From Poriferisodalis sp965208925 (lineage in GTDB: Bacteria > Actinomycetota > Acidimicrobiia > Acidimicrobiales > Poriferisodalaceae), in assembly GCF_965208925.1 (NCBI RefSeq), contig NZ_OZ242364.1, positions 1,054,001 through 1,118,000 of the forward strand: a DNA stretch of 64,000 nt. The letters are read 5' to 3'. Under the pieces are notes generated by a model. It did not search any database. It was not told the DNA's origin and was given only the letters and a program-made list of their open reading frames with translations. The stretch's first letter is position 1; each line of letters starts with the position of its first letter. Both the position numbers and the translations under genes were made by a program. Shown in pieces: positions 1 to 13,000 of the stretch.

Positions 1-731
1 GGCAGCACCTCGTTGCGGGCAGGCACGAACACGTCGTCCATCACCAGCGTGCGGGAGTCGGTGCCGCGCATGCCGATCGGGTCCCAGTCGCCGACGATCT
101 CGGCACCGTCTCCGTCGGCCGGCACGCCGAGCAGGCGGATGTGGGGGTCGCCCTCCACCACCGCCAGCACGTTGTGAACGTGAGCAGCGCCGCTCAGCGA
201 GGCGAAGATTTTGCGCCCGGTCACGCGATAGCCGCCCTCGGTGGGCACCGCCATGGTGCTGAAGCCCGATCGGGCGCCGGGCGCCTGGCCCTCGGAGAAC
301 GGTTGGGAGTGGATGACGCGGCCACGAACCATGCCCTCCCACAGGTGCGGGCGGGTGTTCTCCAGGTGCGCGGCCATGGTCCCGTCCGGATCCAGCTCGC
401 GGCCGCGCTCGCCGGCCAGCAGCGCCTCTGCGATCGGCCCGGAGAGCAGCGCCGTGGCCGTGTGCATGTTGAACGTCAGCGCAGTGGTCGCGCAGTGCCG
501 GCCCATCTCCTCGGCCACCAGCGCGTAGCCCACGAAATCGGCACCCAGCCCGCCGACCTCTTTGGGCACGCACAGGCCCAGGAACCCGGCATCGGCGAGG
601 TCGGCCCAGTTCTCGTGCGGGAAGCTGGCTTCCCGGTCGTACTTGGGCGCGCGCTCCGCGAACGCCGGGCCCAGCTCGGCCATCCTGGCCACGAGCTCGG
701 CTCGCTCGGGCGTCAGCACCTGTTCATTCAT
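1..731 (-). CDS. Acyl-CoA dehydrogenase, partial (C-terminus beyond window)
   Basis: The N-terminal 243 codons of an acyl-CoA dehydrogenase that runs off the left edge. The ATG at 731 opens MNEQVLTPERAELVARMAEL; the other nearby ATG (727) hits a stop at once. A helical N-terminal domain (FLGLCVPKEVGGLGADF) is followed by the start of the beta domain (GYRVTGRKIFASLSGAA, then DSRTLVMDDVFVPA), which is the usual family order. The gene lies 48 nt downstream of the oxoprolinase-like gene on the same strand, so it is probably the last visible gene of the SDR-hydratase-RidA-oxoprolinase operon. It would supply an FAD-dependent alpha,beta-dehydrogenation of a CoA thioester in that pathway. The substrate cannot be read from the sequence and the catalytic-base region is outside the window. 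Confidence 0.9.
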   Translation of the reverse strand, partial: MNEQVLTPERAELVARMAELGPAFAERAPKYDREASFPHENWADLADAGFLGLCVPKEVGGLGADFVGYALVAEEMGRHCATTALTFNMHTATALLSGPIAEALLAGERGRELDPDGTMAAHLENTRPHLWEGMVRGRVIHSQPFSEGQAPGARSGFSTMAVPTEGGYRVTGRKIFASLSGAAHVHNVLAVVEGDPHIRLLGVPADGDGAEIVGDWDPIGMRGTDSRTLVMDDVFVPARNEVL

Positions 732-779
732 CGCTCACCCTGTCTGGTTCGGCAGTCCATGCAACGGCTCATCGGGCAC

Positions 780-4487
<3,708 letters not shown>

Positions 4488-4542
4488 CTCACGACCTTAG
4501 GTGTCGTTCTGGCGGCGGTTTCCAGCACGGACGGTGTCCCGC

Positions 4543-4950
4543 TCAGTCAGGCACCACCGCTGTGGCGATGATCTCGACCAGGGCATCGGGTTCGACCAGT
4601 CCGGTTGTTCCCAGCAGTGCCATCGCAGGGAAGTGCCGGTCGAGATGCTTGCGGTGGGCAGCGCCCACGCCGCGAAGGTCGTCACGGTAGGCCTCCACAT
4701 CAGTGGCATAGACAACGAGCGACACGATGTCGTGCGGCTCGCCGCCCGCGTGAGCCAGCGCTTCGACGACGTTGCCGAGCGCCACGTCGTACTGCTCGGC
4801 GAAGGTGTCGCCGACGACGGCCCCGGTCGGGTCTGCAGCGATCTGCCCGGCGAGGTAGACGGTCCGCCCGTCGGCCGGCACGACGGCGTGAGCGAAGCCG
4901 GGGGACGGCGACATGGAGTCAGGGCTGATCAGCCGGTGCGGCGTGGTCAC
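4543..4950 (-). CDS. RidA (YjgF/YER057c/UK114) family protein
   Basis: A 135-aa RidA-fold protein, the usual length for the family. RidA proteins hydrolyse enamine/imine intermediates to ketones and ammonia, and many paralogues have pathway-specific roles. Visible family features are the VYLAGQIAADPTGAVVG segment and the C-terminal LVEIIATAVVPD strand. The classical substrate-binding arginine of canonical RidA (in an xxxRxxVxV segment near the C-terminus) is not evident; the equivalent region reads PDALVEIIATAV, so this is probably a divergent subgroup. It lies 33 nt downstream of the enoyl-CoA hydratase and 55 nt upstream of the oxoprolinase-like gene. An imine-deaminating step would be expected when the ring of an aminobenzoyl-CoA derivative is broken down. 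Confidence 0.87.
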   Translation of the reverse strand: MTTPHRLISPDSMSPSPGFAHAVVPADGRTVYLAGQIAADPTGAVVGDTFAEQYDVALGNVVEALAHAGGEPHDIVSLVVYATDVEAYRDDLRGVGAAHRKHLDRHFPAMALLGTTGLVEPDALVEIIATAVVPD

Positions 4951-4983
4951 GTCATCGTCCCTCTGTGCTTGTGAGCCTGCATT

Positions 4984-5808
4984 TCATCGTCCAGTCCAGT
5001 TCGGTGCCTCCGAAGCCCCGAACGCACGGTGGAATTCTGCGTGATCGTCGGTGCGCATGAGCAGCGCCTGGGTCATGGCCTCCAGCTCGATGGCGGCGGG
5101 CAGGCTCATGTCCGCCTCCCGGCTGATCAGCAGCTTCGTGGCCTGGTAGGCCAGCCGGGGCCCGTCGGCGAGCCGCCGCGCCAGCGCCGTGGACTCCTCC
5201 AGCAGCGCCTCGGGGGCAACGACCCGGTTCGCCAGGCCGATCCGGACCGCGTCGTCGGCGGTCACGGCATCGCCGAGCATCAGGATCTCGGTGGCACGCC
5301 CCTGCCCGACAAGGCGGGGCAGCAAGTACGCAGAGCCCATGTCACCGCCCGACAGGCCGACGTTGGTGAACAGGAACCGGAACTTGGCATGGGGCACGCA
5401 GATGCGGAAGTCCGACGCCAGCGCGATCACCGCTCCCGCTCCGGCGACCGTGCCGTTGATGGCGGCGATGATCGGGATCGGGCACTCGCGCATGTTCTGG
5501 ATCACCGCACCCGTCATGTGGGTGAACTCGAGCAACTGCTTCGGATCGAACTTCACGAGTTCGCCGATGATCTCGTCGACATCCCCGCCCGAGCAGAAGC
5601 CCCGGCCCTCGCCGGTGATGACGATGGCGTCGATGTCGCCGCGCAGCGGTGCCTCCCGGAACAGGTCCCGCAGGTCGGCATAGATGTCGAACGTGAGCGC
5701 GTTGAGCTTGGCGGGCCGCTGGAAGGTGATGGTGGCCACCCGGTCGTCGAAGCTGAAATCGAAATGCTCCCAGTCGTCGGTGAAGCGTGCGGATGCGCGG
5801 AATGTCAT
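4984..5808 (-). CDS. Enoyl-CoA hydratase/isomerase family protein
   Basis: A 274-aa crotonase-fold protein. The core is clear: AIVITGEGRGFCSGGDVDE supplies the first oxyanion-hole segment, and AAINGTVAGAGAVIALASDF the second. The acidic residues used by classical hydratases are not obvious after NVGLSGGDMGSAYLLPRLVG, so the reaction could be hydration, isomerisation or hydrolytic ring opening. Crotonase proteins of this type are common next to benzoyl-CoA and aminobenzoyl-CoA ring-cleaving genes. The ATG at 5808 overlaps the stop of the upstream SDR gene by 4 nt, which indicates translational coupling. RidA follows 33 nt downstream. Confidence 0.9.
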   Translation of the reverse strand: MTFRASARFTDDWEHFDFSFDDRVATITFQRPAKLNALTFDIYADLRDLFREAPLRGDIDAIVITGEGRGFCSGGDVDEIIGELVKFDPKQLLEFTHMTGAVIQNMRECPIPIIAAINGTVAGAGAVIALASDFRICVPHAKFRFLFTNVGLSGGDMGSAYLLPRLVGQGRATEILMLGDAVTADDAVRIGLANRVVAPEALLEESTALARRLADGPRLAYQATKLLISREADMSLPAAIELEAMTQALLMRTDDHAEFHRAFGASEAPNWTGR

Positions 5809-6515
5809 GACGGGCCTCCGTCGAGCACGATCTCCTGCCCGCTGAGATCGCCAGCCAGCAGCTCCATCACCGCGTCGACGACTTCAGCGATCTCGATGAT
5901 CCGGCCGTGCGGTGTGGCCTTGGCCAGCGCCGCCTCGGCATCAGCGAGGTTCTTGCCGGTCCGTTCGGCGATGTTGGCGATCGTGGCCACGGTCATCTCG
6001 GTGCGCACAAAGGTGGGGCACACGGAGTTGGCCGTGACAGCAGTACCAGCCACCTCCGCAGCCACGACGCGCATCAGTCCCATGACCGCGTGCTTGGAGG
6101 CTGCGTAGGCGGCGATGTAGGGGGCGCCCTCGACGCCGGCAATGGACGCAACGGTCACGATCTTGCCGGCGTCGCGTTCCAGCATCTGGTCGATCACCGC
6201 TCGTGTGCACAGGAACGCCCCGGTCGCATTGACCGCCATGTTGCGGTTCCACTCCTCGAGCGTCGTGCGGCCAAGCCGATTCGATCCCGACACCCCTGCG
6301 TTGTTCACGAGGACGTCCACTGCGCCGATGTCAGAAAACACTGCGGCGACCTGCTGCTCGTCAGTCACGTCGCAGATGCGAGCGTCGATGCCGTCCGGCA
6401 GTGCTGGGGGTTCAGTGGTCGCCAGCGCGATGACATGGTGACCTGCAGCGGCAAGTTCAGCGCTGATGGCCCCGCCGATCCCACGGGTCCCCCCGGTGAC
6501 TACCACGGTGCTCAT
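5805..6515 (-). CDS. SDR family NAD(P)-dependent oxidoreductase
   Basis: A classical short-chain dehydrogenase of 236 aa. It has the cofactor motif TGGTRGIG near the N-terminus, NNAG after the fourth strand, and the catalytic YAASK preceded by a conserved Ser (ASIAG). The start was set at the ATG at 6515 rather than the longer in-frame ATG at 6536: the protein then begins MSTVVVTGG directly at the first beta strand, and GAGG lies just upstream as a ribosome-binding site. It is the first gene of the leftward operon and overlaps the enoyl-CoA hydratase by 4 nt. By analogy with beta-oxidation it would oxidise the 3-hydroxyacyl-CoA made by the hydratase, or act on a ring-carbonyl intermediate. 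Specificity cannot be read. Confidence 0.92.
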   Translation of the reverse strand: MSTVVVTGGTRGIGGAISAELAAAGHHVIALATTEPPALPDGIDARICDVTDEQQVAAVFSDIGAVDVLVNNAGVSGSNRLGRTTLEEWNRNMAVNATGAFLCTRAVIDQMLERDAGKIVTVASIAGVEGAPYIAAYAASKHAVMGLMRVVAAEVAGTAVTANSVCPTFVRTEMTVATIANIAERTGKNLADAEAALAKATPHGRIIEIAEVVDAVMELLAGDLSGQEIVLDGGPS

Positions 6516-6612
6516 GCCGCCGCCTCGAGGGCACACCCGCCGGCTAGATCGGCGGGCGAGTGCTGACGGACAGCGGCGGGGCTCGCCATTTGCAAGACCG
6601 TACTACCATTTT

Positions 6613-6639
6613 TGACATCGCAAATTTCCCGCGATGTCA
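6613..6639. promoter_or_regulatory. 27-bp palindrome in divergent promoter, candidate PaaX-type operator
   Basis: In the 165-bp gap between two divergent catabolic transcription units (SDR operon left, monooxygenase fusion right) there is a perfect inverted repeat: TGACATCGC at 6613-6621 and GCGATGTCA at 6631-6639, with a 9-nt A/T-rich centre. It lies about 40 nt upstream of the start at 6681 and about 100 nt upstream of the start at 6515. The position and the two PaaX-type regulators nearby make it the best operator candidate in the locus. That a PaaX protein binds it is inference. Confidence 0.6.
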
Positions 6640-6680
6640 CGAATGAAACCGACGACGATGAGCCCTGAACGGATGCCTCG

Positions 6681-9050
6681 ATGAAGATCGCCTGCATCGG
6701 GGGAGGCCCGGCGAGCCTGTTCTTCAGCATCCTGATGGCCAAGCAGGACGCGGACCACGACATCACCGTGTACGAGCGCAACCGCCGCGGCGACACGTTC
6801 GGGTTCGGTGTGGTGTTCTCCGACGAAACGCTCGCCAACATCGCTGGGACCGACCCCGGATCGATTGCCGCGATCGAGTCGGAATTCCGCTACTGGGGAG
6901 CGATGGACGTCCGCTACCAGGGGCGGACGATCACTTCCGACGGTCACGGCTTCGCTGCGCTCTCCCGGGTGCGACTGCTCGAGATCCTGACGAGCCGGGC
7001 CCTCGAGCTCGGCGTCCGTGTCGAGTTCGAGACCGAGGCTGATGTCGACGGCCTGGCAGGAGAGGTCGACCTGGTCGTCGCCGGTGACGGCGTCAACAGC
7101 GGCACCCGAACCCGCTACGCCGACGACCTGCGCCCGGTGATCCGCAGCGGCTCGGCGAAGTACATCTGGACCGGCACCGACGCCCCCTTCGACCGGTTCA
7201 CGTTCATCTTCGAAGACGTAGTCCTCGACGACGTCGAACACAGCGACGACCTCGTCCTGGAAAACATCAAGCACAGCGAGGAAGCGGCGCATCGCACGGT
7301 GCAGGCGCACATCTACCCCTACGACGAGACTCGTTCGACGTTCATCGTGGAAATGGCCGAGGCGACCTGGCAACGGCTGCAGCTCGGAGGTCATGACGCC
7401 GACCTCAGCCCAGGCGAATCCGACCAGCACGCCTTGGACTGGTGCAGCCGGCTCTTCAGCCGTCACCTGGGGGGCCGGCCCCTCATCGGCAACAACTCGA
7501 GATGGATCAGCTTCCCCCGGATCTCGTGCGGTTCCTGGGTCGTGAACAACATCGTCCTGCTGGGCGACGCCGCCCACACCGCTCACTACTCGGTGGGCAG
7601 CGGCACCAAGATGGCGCTGGAGGATGCCATCGCGCTCGCCGATGCGGTGGCCGAGACTGGCGACGTCTCCAAAGCGCTCAAGAACTACGAGTCCGACCGG
7701 CGGCCCCAGATCGAGAGCCTGCAGCGAGCCGCGGCCACCAGCGAGGACTGGTTCAGCCACGTCGATCACCACCGCCACCGGCCCTTCGAGCAGTTCGCGT
7801 TCTCGCTGTTCACCAGGTCACAGCGGGTGACCTACGACAACCTGCGCGAGCGCGACGCCCGCTACCACGAAGAGACCCTGAAGTGGTTCGCAGAACAGCA
7901 GCCGCCTGCGCACCGGCCGCCGACCCCCGACACGCCGCCGATCTTCTACCCGTTCGCTCTGCGGGACGTGACCTTTCACAACCGCATCGGCGTGTCGCCG
8001 ATGGCGCAGTACAGCGCCGTCGACGGGGTGCCGAACGACTGGCACAAGGTGCACCTCGGCAGCCGCGCCGTCGGCGGTGCCGCGCTCGTGATGACCGAGA
8101 TGACCTGCACCTCGCCCGACGCGCGCATCACTCCCGGCTGCACCGGCATCTGGAACGCCCAGCAGGCCGAGGCGTGGGCCGGCATCACCCGCTTCGTGCA
8201 CGACTTCACCGGCGCCAAGATCGGGATGCAGCTCGGGCACGCCGGCCGCAAGGGCTCCACGAAGGTGCCGTGGGAAGGCGAGGACGTCCCGCTGGACGAA
8301 GGCAACTGGCCGCTGATCTCGGCGTCGCCGCTGCGGTACCGGGCCGGCTGTCAAGTTCCGCACGAGATGACGTACACGCAGATGGACACGGTGCTCGACG
8401 ATTTCGTGGCGGCCACCCGGCGATCTGCCGAGGCTGGGTTCGACCTCGTCGAGCTGCATGCGGCGCACGGCTACCTGCTGTCGTCGTTCCTGTCGCCGGT
8501 GACCAACCAGCGAAGCGACGACCACGGCGGCTCGCTGGAGAACAGGGCTCGCTTCCTGCTGCGCGTCACCGAAGCGGCGCGGGAGACCTGGCCGCATGCC
8601 AAGCCGCTGTCGGTGCGGATCTCAGCCACCGATTGGATCGAGGGCGGGTTCAGCCGCTCGGAGGCCATCGAGCTGAGCGACATGCTCAAGGGCGCGGGCG
8701 TGGACATCATCGACGTCTCCAGCGGCCAGGTGGACCCCGCCGGCCAACCCGCCTACGGGCGGCTGTACCAGACGCCGTTCGCCGAGGCGATCCGCAACAC
8801 AGTGGGCATCCCGACCATGGCAGTGGGTGCGATCTCCAGCATCGATGACGTCAACACCGTCCTCATGGCGGGCCGAGCCGACATCTGCCTGATCGCGCGT
8901 GCGCACCTGGTCGATCCCTACTGGACGCTCAACGCGGCCATCGATCTCGGTCACAGCGAGCACTCCTGGCCGATCCAATACTGGCAGGGGCGTACGAGCC
9001 GCCGGCGCGAGCAGGTTCCCGACGCTCTCATCGATCGAGACCTGCGGTAG
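6681..9050 (+). CDS. Bifunctional FAD monooxygenase / old-yellow-enzyme fusion (2-aminobenzoyl-CoA monooxygenase/reductase type)
   Basis: A 789-aa two-domain flavoprotein. Residues 1 to about 390 form an FAD monooxygenase: the Rossmann motif is ACIGGGPASLFFS, and the second FAD motif LLGDAAHTAHYSVGSG is clear. Residues about 415-789 form an old-yellow-enzyme TIM barrel (FHNRIGVSPMAQYSA; HAAHGYLLSSFLSPVTNQRS; ICLIARAHLVDPYW). This exact fusion is known as 2-aminobenzoyl-CoA monooxygenase/reductase from anthranilate-degrading Azoarcus, and is often annotated salicylyl-CoA 5-hydroxylase/oxidoreductase. It hydroxylates and then reduces the CoA-activated ring. The CoA ligase, hydratase, SDR, RidA and PaaX neighbours favour the aminobenzoyl-CoA reading, and no gentisate dioxygenase is visible. 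It is transcribed divergently from the SDR operon and convergently with the first PaaX gene. Confidence 0.88.
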   Translation: MKIACIGGGPASLFFSILMAKQDADHDITVYERNRRGDTFGFGVVFSDETLANIAGTDPGSIAAIESEFRYWGAMDVRYQGRTITSDGHGFAALSRVRLLEILTSRALELGVRVEFETEADVDGLAGEVDLVVAGDGVNSGTRTRYADDLRPVIRSGSAKYIWTGTDAPFDRFTFIFEDVVLDDVEHSDDLVLENIKHSEEAAHRTVQAHIYPYDETRSTFIVEMAEATWQRLQLGGHDADLSPGESDQHALDWCSRLFSRHLGGRPLIGNNSRWISFPRISCGSWVVNNIVLLGDAAHTAHYSVGSGTKMALEDAIALADAVAETGDVSKALKNYESDRRPQIESLQRAAATSEDWFSHVDHHRHRPFEQFAFSLFTRSQRVTYDNLRERDARYHEETLKWFAEQQPPAHRPPTPDTPPIFYPFALRDVTFHNRIGVSPMAQYSAVDGVPNDWHKVHLGSRAVGGAALVMTEMTCTSPDARITPGCTGIWNAQQAEAWAGITRFVHDFTGAKIGMQLGHAGRKGSTKVPWEGEDVPLDEGNWPLISASPLRYRAGCQVPHEMTYTQMDTVLDDFVAATRRSAEAGFDLVELHAAHGYLLSSFLSPVTNQRSDDHGGSLENRARFLLRVTEAARETWPHAKPLSVRISATDWIEGGFSRSEAIELSDMLKGAGVDIIDVSSGQVDPAGQPAYGRLYQTPFAEAIRNTVGIPTMAVGAISSIDDVNTVLMAGRADICLIARAHLVDPYWTLNAAIDLGHSEHSWPIQYWQGRTSRRREQVPDALIDRDLR

Positions 9051-9076
9051 GAGCGCCCGTCGGGCGTGGTGATTCG

Positions 9077-9895
9077 CTAGCGGCGGGCGGCTGTTTCAAG
9101 CGTCGCCAGGTAGAGGCGATGCGCGCCGGGCCGCAGCTGGCGATGCAGCTTGGTGAACATCTCACGGGCTTCCTCCGCGAGCCAACCGGCCGGCGTGACC
9201 GACGGCGGAAGACCGGGGTCGGCGTAGGGCAGCGGCCGCCAGGCACTGATGTTGTTCATGTGCGCCACGAACGCGTCGCGGTCGGCGCCGGGCTCGGCCA
9301 TCCACGCTTCGAATATCGGCTGCTGAGTCGCCAAGTACTCGCCGTACAGCTTGTTGATCATGTCGAGGTCCCACGCCGTCGTCGCGATATGTGGACTGCC
9401 ACCTTCAGCGCAGTATTCGCCCTCGAAGAACGACACGTAGCTGTCGAGCCCGCTGCGGCGCAGCATGGTGCGAGCTTCGCCTGCCAGGGAGGCCGGCGCG
9501 ATCCACGACGCAGCGGGGCCCGGAGCGAAACCGAGGCGAGCCAGCCTGGACCGGATCAGGTACCGCTTGCGACGCTCGGACTCGGGAATCGAGAACAGCA
9601 CCAACAGCCACGAATCGTCATGGCGCCTGACGCCGCTGGCGAAGATGCGCTGATCGCCAGCTTCGAGAATCTCCCGACCGTCGGCGCTCAGCGCATAGCC
9701 GGCCGTGCCGTCCACCCGTTCGGACACCAGCAGACCCGAGCGCTTCATGCGAGAGGCAGCAGAACACACGGCCTGCGCCTCGATGCTGAACTCGCTCAAG
9801 ACGGCAATCAGCCCGCCGACCGCAATCCAGCCGCCGTAGTCCCGGGCGAACAACCCGTAGGTATCGAGGATCCGGTCTCTCGGCGACAACGTCAT
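9077..9895 (-). CDS. PaaX-type transcriptional regulator, copy 1
   Basis: A 272-aa PaaX-family regulator. An N-terminal winged helix begins MTLSPRDRILDTYGLFARDYGG; a central domain (SWLLVLFSIPESERRKRYLI) and a C-terminal domain rich in aromatic residues (NNISAWRPLPYADPGLP) follow. PaaX proteins repress phenylacetate and related aromatic-CoA operons and are released by a CoA thioester. The start at 9895 was chosen because the second copy (18261-19079) starts at the same residue and is also 272 aa; the longer in-frame ATG at 10006 adds an unrelated 37-aa tail. The two copies look roughly 80 percent identical by eye. It is convergent with the monooxygenase fusion, 26 nt away. Confidence 0.9.
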   Translation of the reverse strand: MTLSPRDRILDTYGLFARDYGGWIAVGGLIAVLSEFSIEAQAVCSAASRMKRSGLLVSERVDGTAGYALSADGREILEAGDQRIFASGVRRHDDSWLLVLFSIPESERRKRYLIRSRLARLGFAPGPAASWIAPASLAGEARTMLRRSGLDSYVSFFEGEYCAEGGSPHIATTAWDLDMINKLYGEYLATQQPIFEAWMAEPGADRDAFVAHMNNISAWRPLPYADPGLPPSVTPAGWLAEEAREMFTKLHRQLRPGAHRLYLATLETAARR

Positions 9896-10044
9896 CAGTC
9901 GAGGTCCCTTCCCAGCCCTGCCCGCCGACCAGCCGCTACTCGCCGACCAGTGCAGCCAAGGCGCGGCGCTGTCCGCCCTATGGCCCACCTTCTTATGAAG
10001 AAACACACAGATCTAACGACGAGTCATGCCTATTCTTCACACCT

Positions 10045-13000
10045 ATGCCGCCCCAAGAGAACGTGGACCATCGTCGGGGAGCACGCGGGTTGGTGCGTCA
10101 GCAGCAAGACACGCGGTTCGACGGCAGACGCCGAATGTTGGCCAGTGTTCTCACTGTGCTGCTGCTGTTGATGTTGCCGATCCCGTCGGTGTCTGCTCAG
10201 AGCGCGGCGTTGCCCGATGCGCCGAGCGAGAGCGAGATTGAGCAGGCTCGTCTGTCGGGTTCGGTGCATTCGAGCCTGCCGGAGCTGTGGCCCAATCTGT
10301 GGCACGCGGCGCGCCTGGGGACGCTGCGTCTCGAGTGTCCTCAGACGGTGGTGGAGGGCGACGTGATCATGTGCTTCGTGCACGAGTACTCGCTCGTGGG
10401 CAAGATCTGGCTGACGGTGATCGATCTGGGGAACATCTATCGGCTGCCGATCCCGAACGTGACGGCAACCGCGTCCTCAGCGTCGGTGCCGTCTGAGCAG
10501 CTTTCGGGTCGTTTCGTGTCCCCCGGCTTCTCGGTGGAGTCCAACAAACGCTGGTGGGTATTCGTGGACACCGTCGATGATGACAGTTGCGATCCCCAGC
10601 CGTACTCGCTGGAAGTGAGCATGGCTGGCTTGGGCCAGTCTGCCGTGGCAACGGTGACGGTGCTCGACGACGGCGACGCCAGCGCGCCGGGCGAGTCGGA
10701 CGAGGAGTGTGTGGCACCGGTGCCGATAGAAGTCCTGGACGCATCGGCGTCAGAGGGCGACGACTCGCTGGTCTTCACGCTGCGCGCCACCGGCGCAGCG
10801 CCGACAGGCGACGTGCAGGTCGACTACGCGCTGGCACCCGGTTCGGCATCTGCGGGGGCGGACTACAGCGATGTGTCGGGGACACTGACGATCCCCGCAG
10901 GCATCAGGCATGCAACGATCTCGGTGCCGTTGACCGATGACACCGTGATCGAGGGCGACGAGTCGTTCAGCCTGACGCTGTCGAACCCGGTGGGGGTGGT
11001 GCTGTCGGACGCGTCGGCAACCGCAACGATCACCGACGACGACGGCACCGCGACGCCTGCGCCGTCGCCGCCGGCTGTGTGCGGCGATGTGGTGCTCGTC
11101 GGCTCGGTTCGTGACGTGTTCGATATCACCCAGTCGGGCTTCGCAACAGATCACCACGCATTCATCGATGTCGATGTCACATGCCCAGACACCGGTTCGC
11201 CAGCGGGGCTTCCCATCGCCATGTCAGTAATCGAAGGGCCGCAGGCAAGCCTCGACGCGAGCACTTACTGCCTGGTGCAGGTCGGCACACAAACACTCAC
11301 GGCATCGGCCGCAGCGGCCGCTGGGTGCGAGACCGTCGCGGTGGCGCGACCTGTCGGAGACACAGTCGGCGGCCGTTCGACACATCTGCTGCAGATTCCT
11401 GACGCGAGCGTCGGGCAGACTCACCAGCTGCTGGTGTGGGTCGACGCCGACCGCGACCAAACACACGACCGTGGCGAACCCTACCAGTACGTAACGGCCG
11501 ATTTCAGGGGCCGCTCCGTGGGGGGCGGCACACTGATCGACTTCGATCTGCCGAACAACTTCGAGGCATCGCTGGTAACGCCCTACAGCGACCGCGTCAG
11601 CCGCGCTGGCCAGTACACGACGCTGCGGCTGAGCCTGAAGACTCGCACCGACGAAGTGATCGGCCACACCCTCGGCCGCCCCGTCTACCGCAAGGACCCG
11701 ATTGCAGGCGCCCCGATAGCGGTGTCGACACTGGCGGGGCCCAGCCGCACCTCGGAGGTGACCTGTTCCACGCCGCCCACGATCGACGCGCCCTCGCCGG
11801 GCTACTCCGACACCTGCATGAGCGACTCGTCGGGCTACGTGGATGTCAGGTTCCGGGTGCCGCCGGGCGGTGTGAGCGTGCTGCGAGGCCAGCAGGACAG
11901 GCTGCGCGTGTGGCTCGACGACGACCGGGACGGCCGCTACGACTTCGAGACCGTCGACGAGAACCAGCGCATCGTCACCCCCGAGCCCAGCACCACCGTC
12001 GTCGTGCCGGTGGCCAAAGCCGTCAGCTACGTCGCGTTGGGCGACTCGTACTCCGCAGGAGAGAACGGCCGCAGGAACTTCCCCGGATTCGTCGGCAGCT
12101 ACAGCAACCGTGCAGACACGGCCGACGAGCAGTGCCGCAGGTGGGACCGCGCCTACCCCGAGGTGCTGCAGCGACGCCTGCTGCGCAGCGGCGATGTCAC
12201 CATTCGTGTCGAGTTCGTCACATTCGCGTGCGTCAGCGCGAGGCCCCAGCATGTCTATGACGCCTTGGACCCCCTCGGCACCAACACCGACTCGCGGAGC
12301 CTCAAGACCGGCCGGCCGGCACCGGACGTGACCGGGGAGCCTCGTCAGGCCGCGTCACTCGCTGGAGTGCAGGGAATGGGAGCAGTCGATCTGGTGACGA
12401 TCACCATCGGCGGCAACGACTTGAGCTTCACTGAGATCCTCAAGGACTGCGTGTCGCCCTTTTTCCAGAACAACGACACGACGTGCGATGAGAGCGATGT
12501 CGTTGACTGCGCGATCGCCGCCAACGAAGGCCATCTCACCGAGTGCACGACGCCCTTGAGCTACGACGGCGTCTTCGAAACGGTCGAGCAACGCGTCGCT
12601 GACGTTCTGACGCATGTCAGAGAAATCGCTCCTCAGGCGTCGGTGATGCTGCTGGGCTATCCGTACCTGACGCCGGTTATGGAACCGTGCGGTGGACTCA
12701 CACGCGACCAGATCGAATCGACCAACTCCAGCTACGAGACATTTCGAGACGCACTCGGCGACACTGAGAACCTGCTCCTAGTGGAGTTGTTTCGTCAGGA
12801 CTATGAAGACAAGCTGCGCGATTTGGGCCTCTCCAGCGTCTGCCAAGACCGGCTTGAGACCTATCTCGAAGCCTTCTACGACTGCCAGAGCTTGGACGCG
12901 GGCGAAGTCCTATTCGCCTTGGGCAGCAATTGGGCCGACAATCTTGGAAGCGATGCTATTGCGCAGTTTGCCCCAGGAGTTGTGAAGGTTGATCCGGGGG

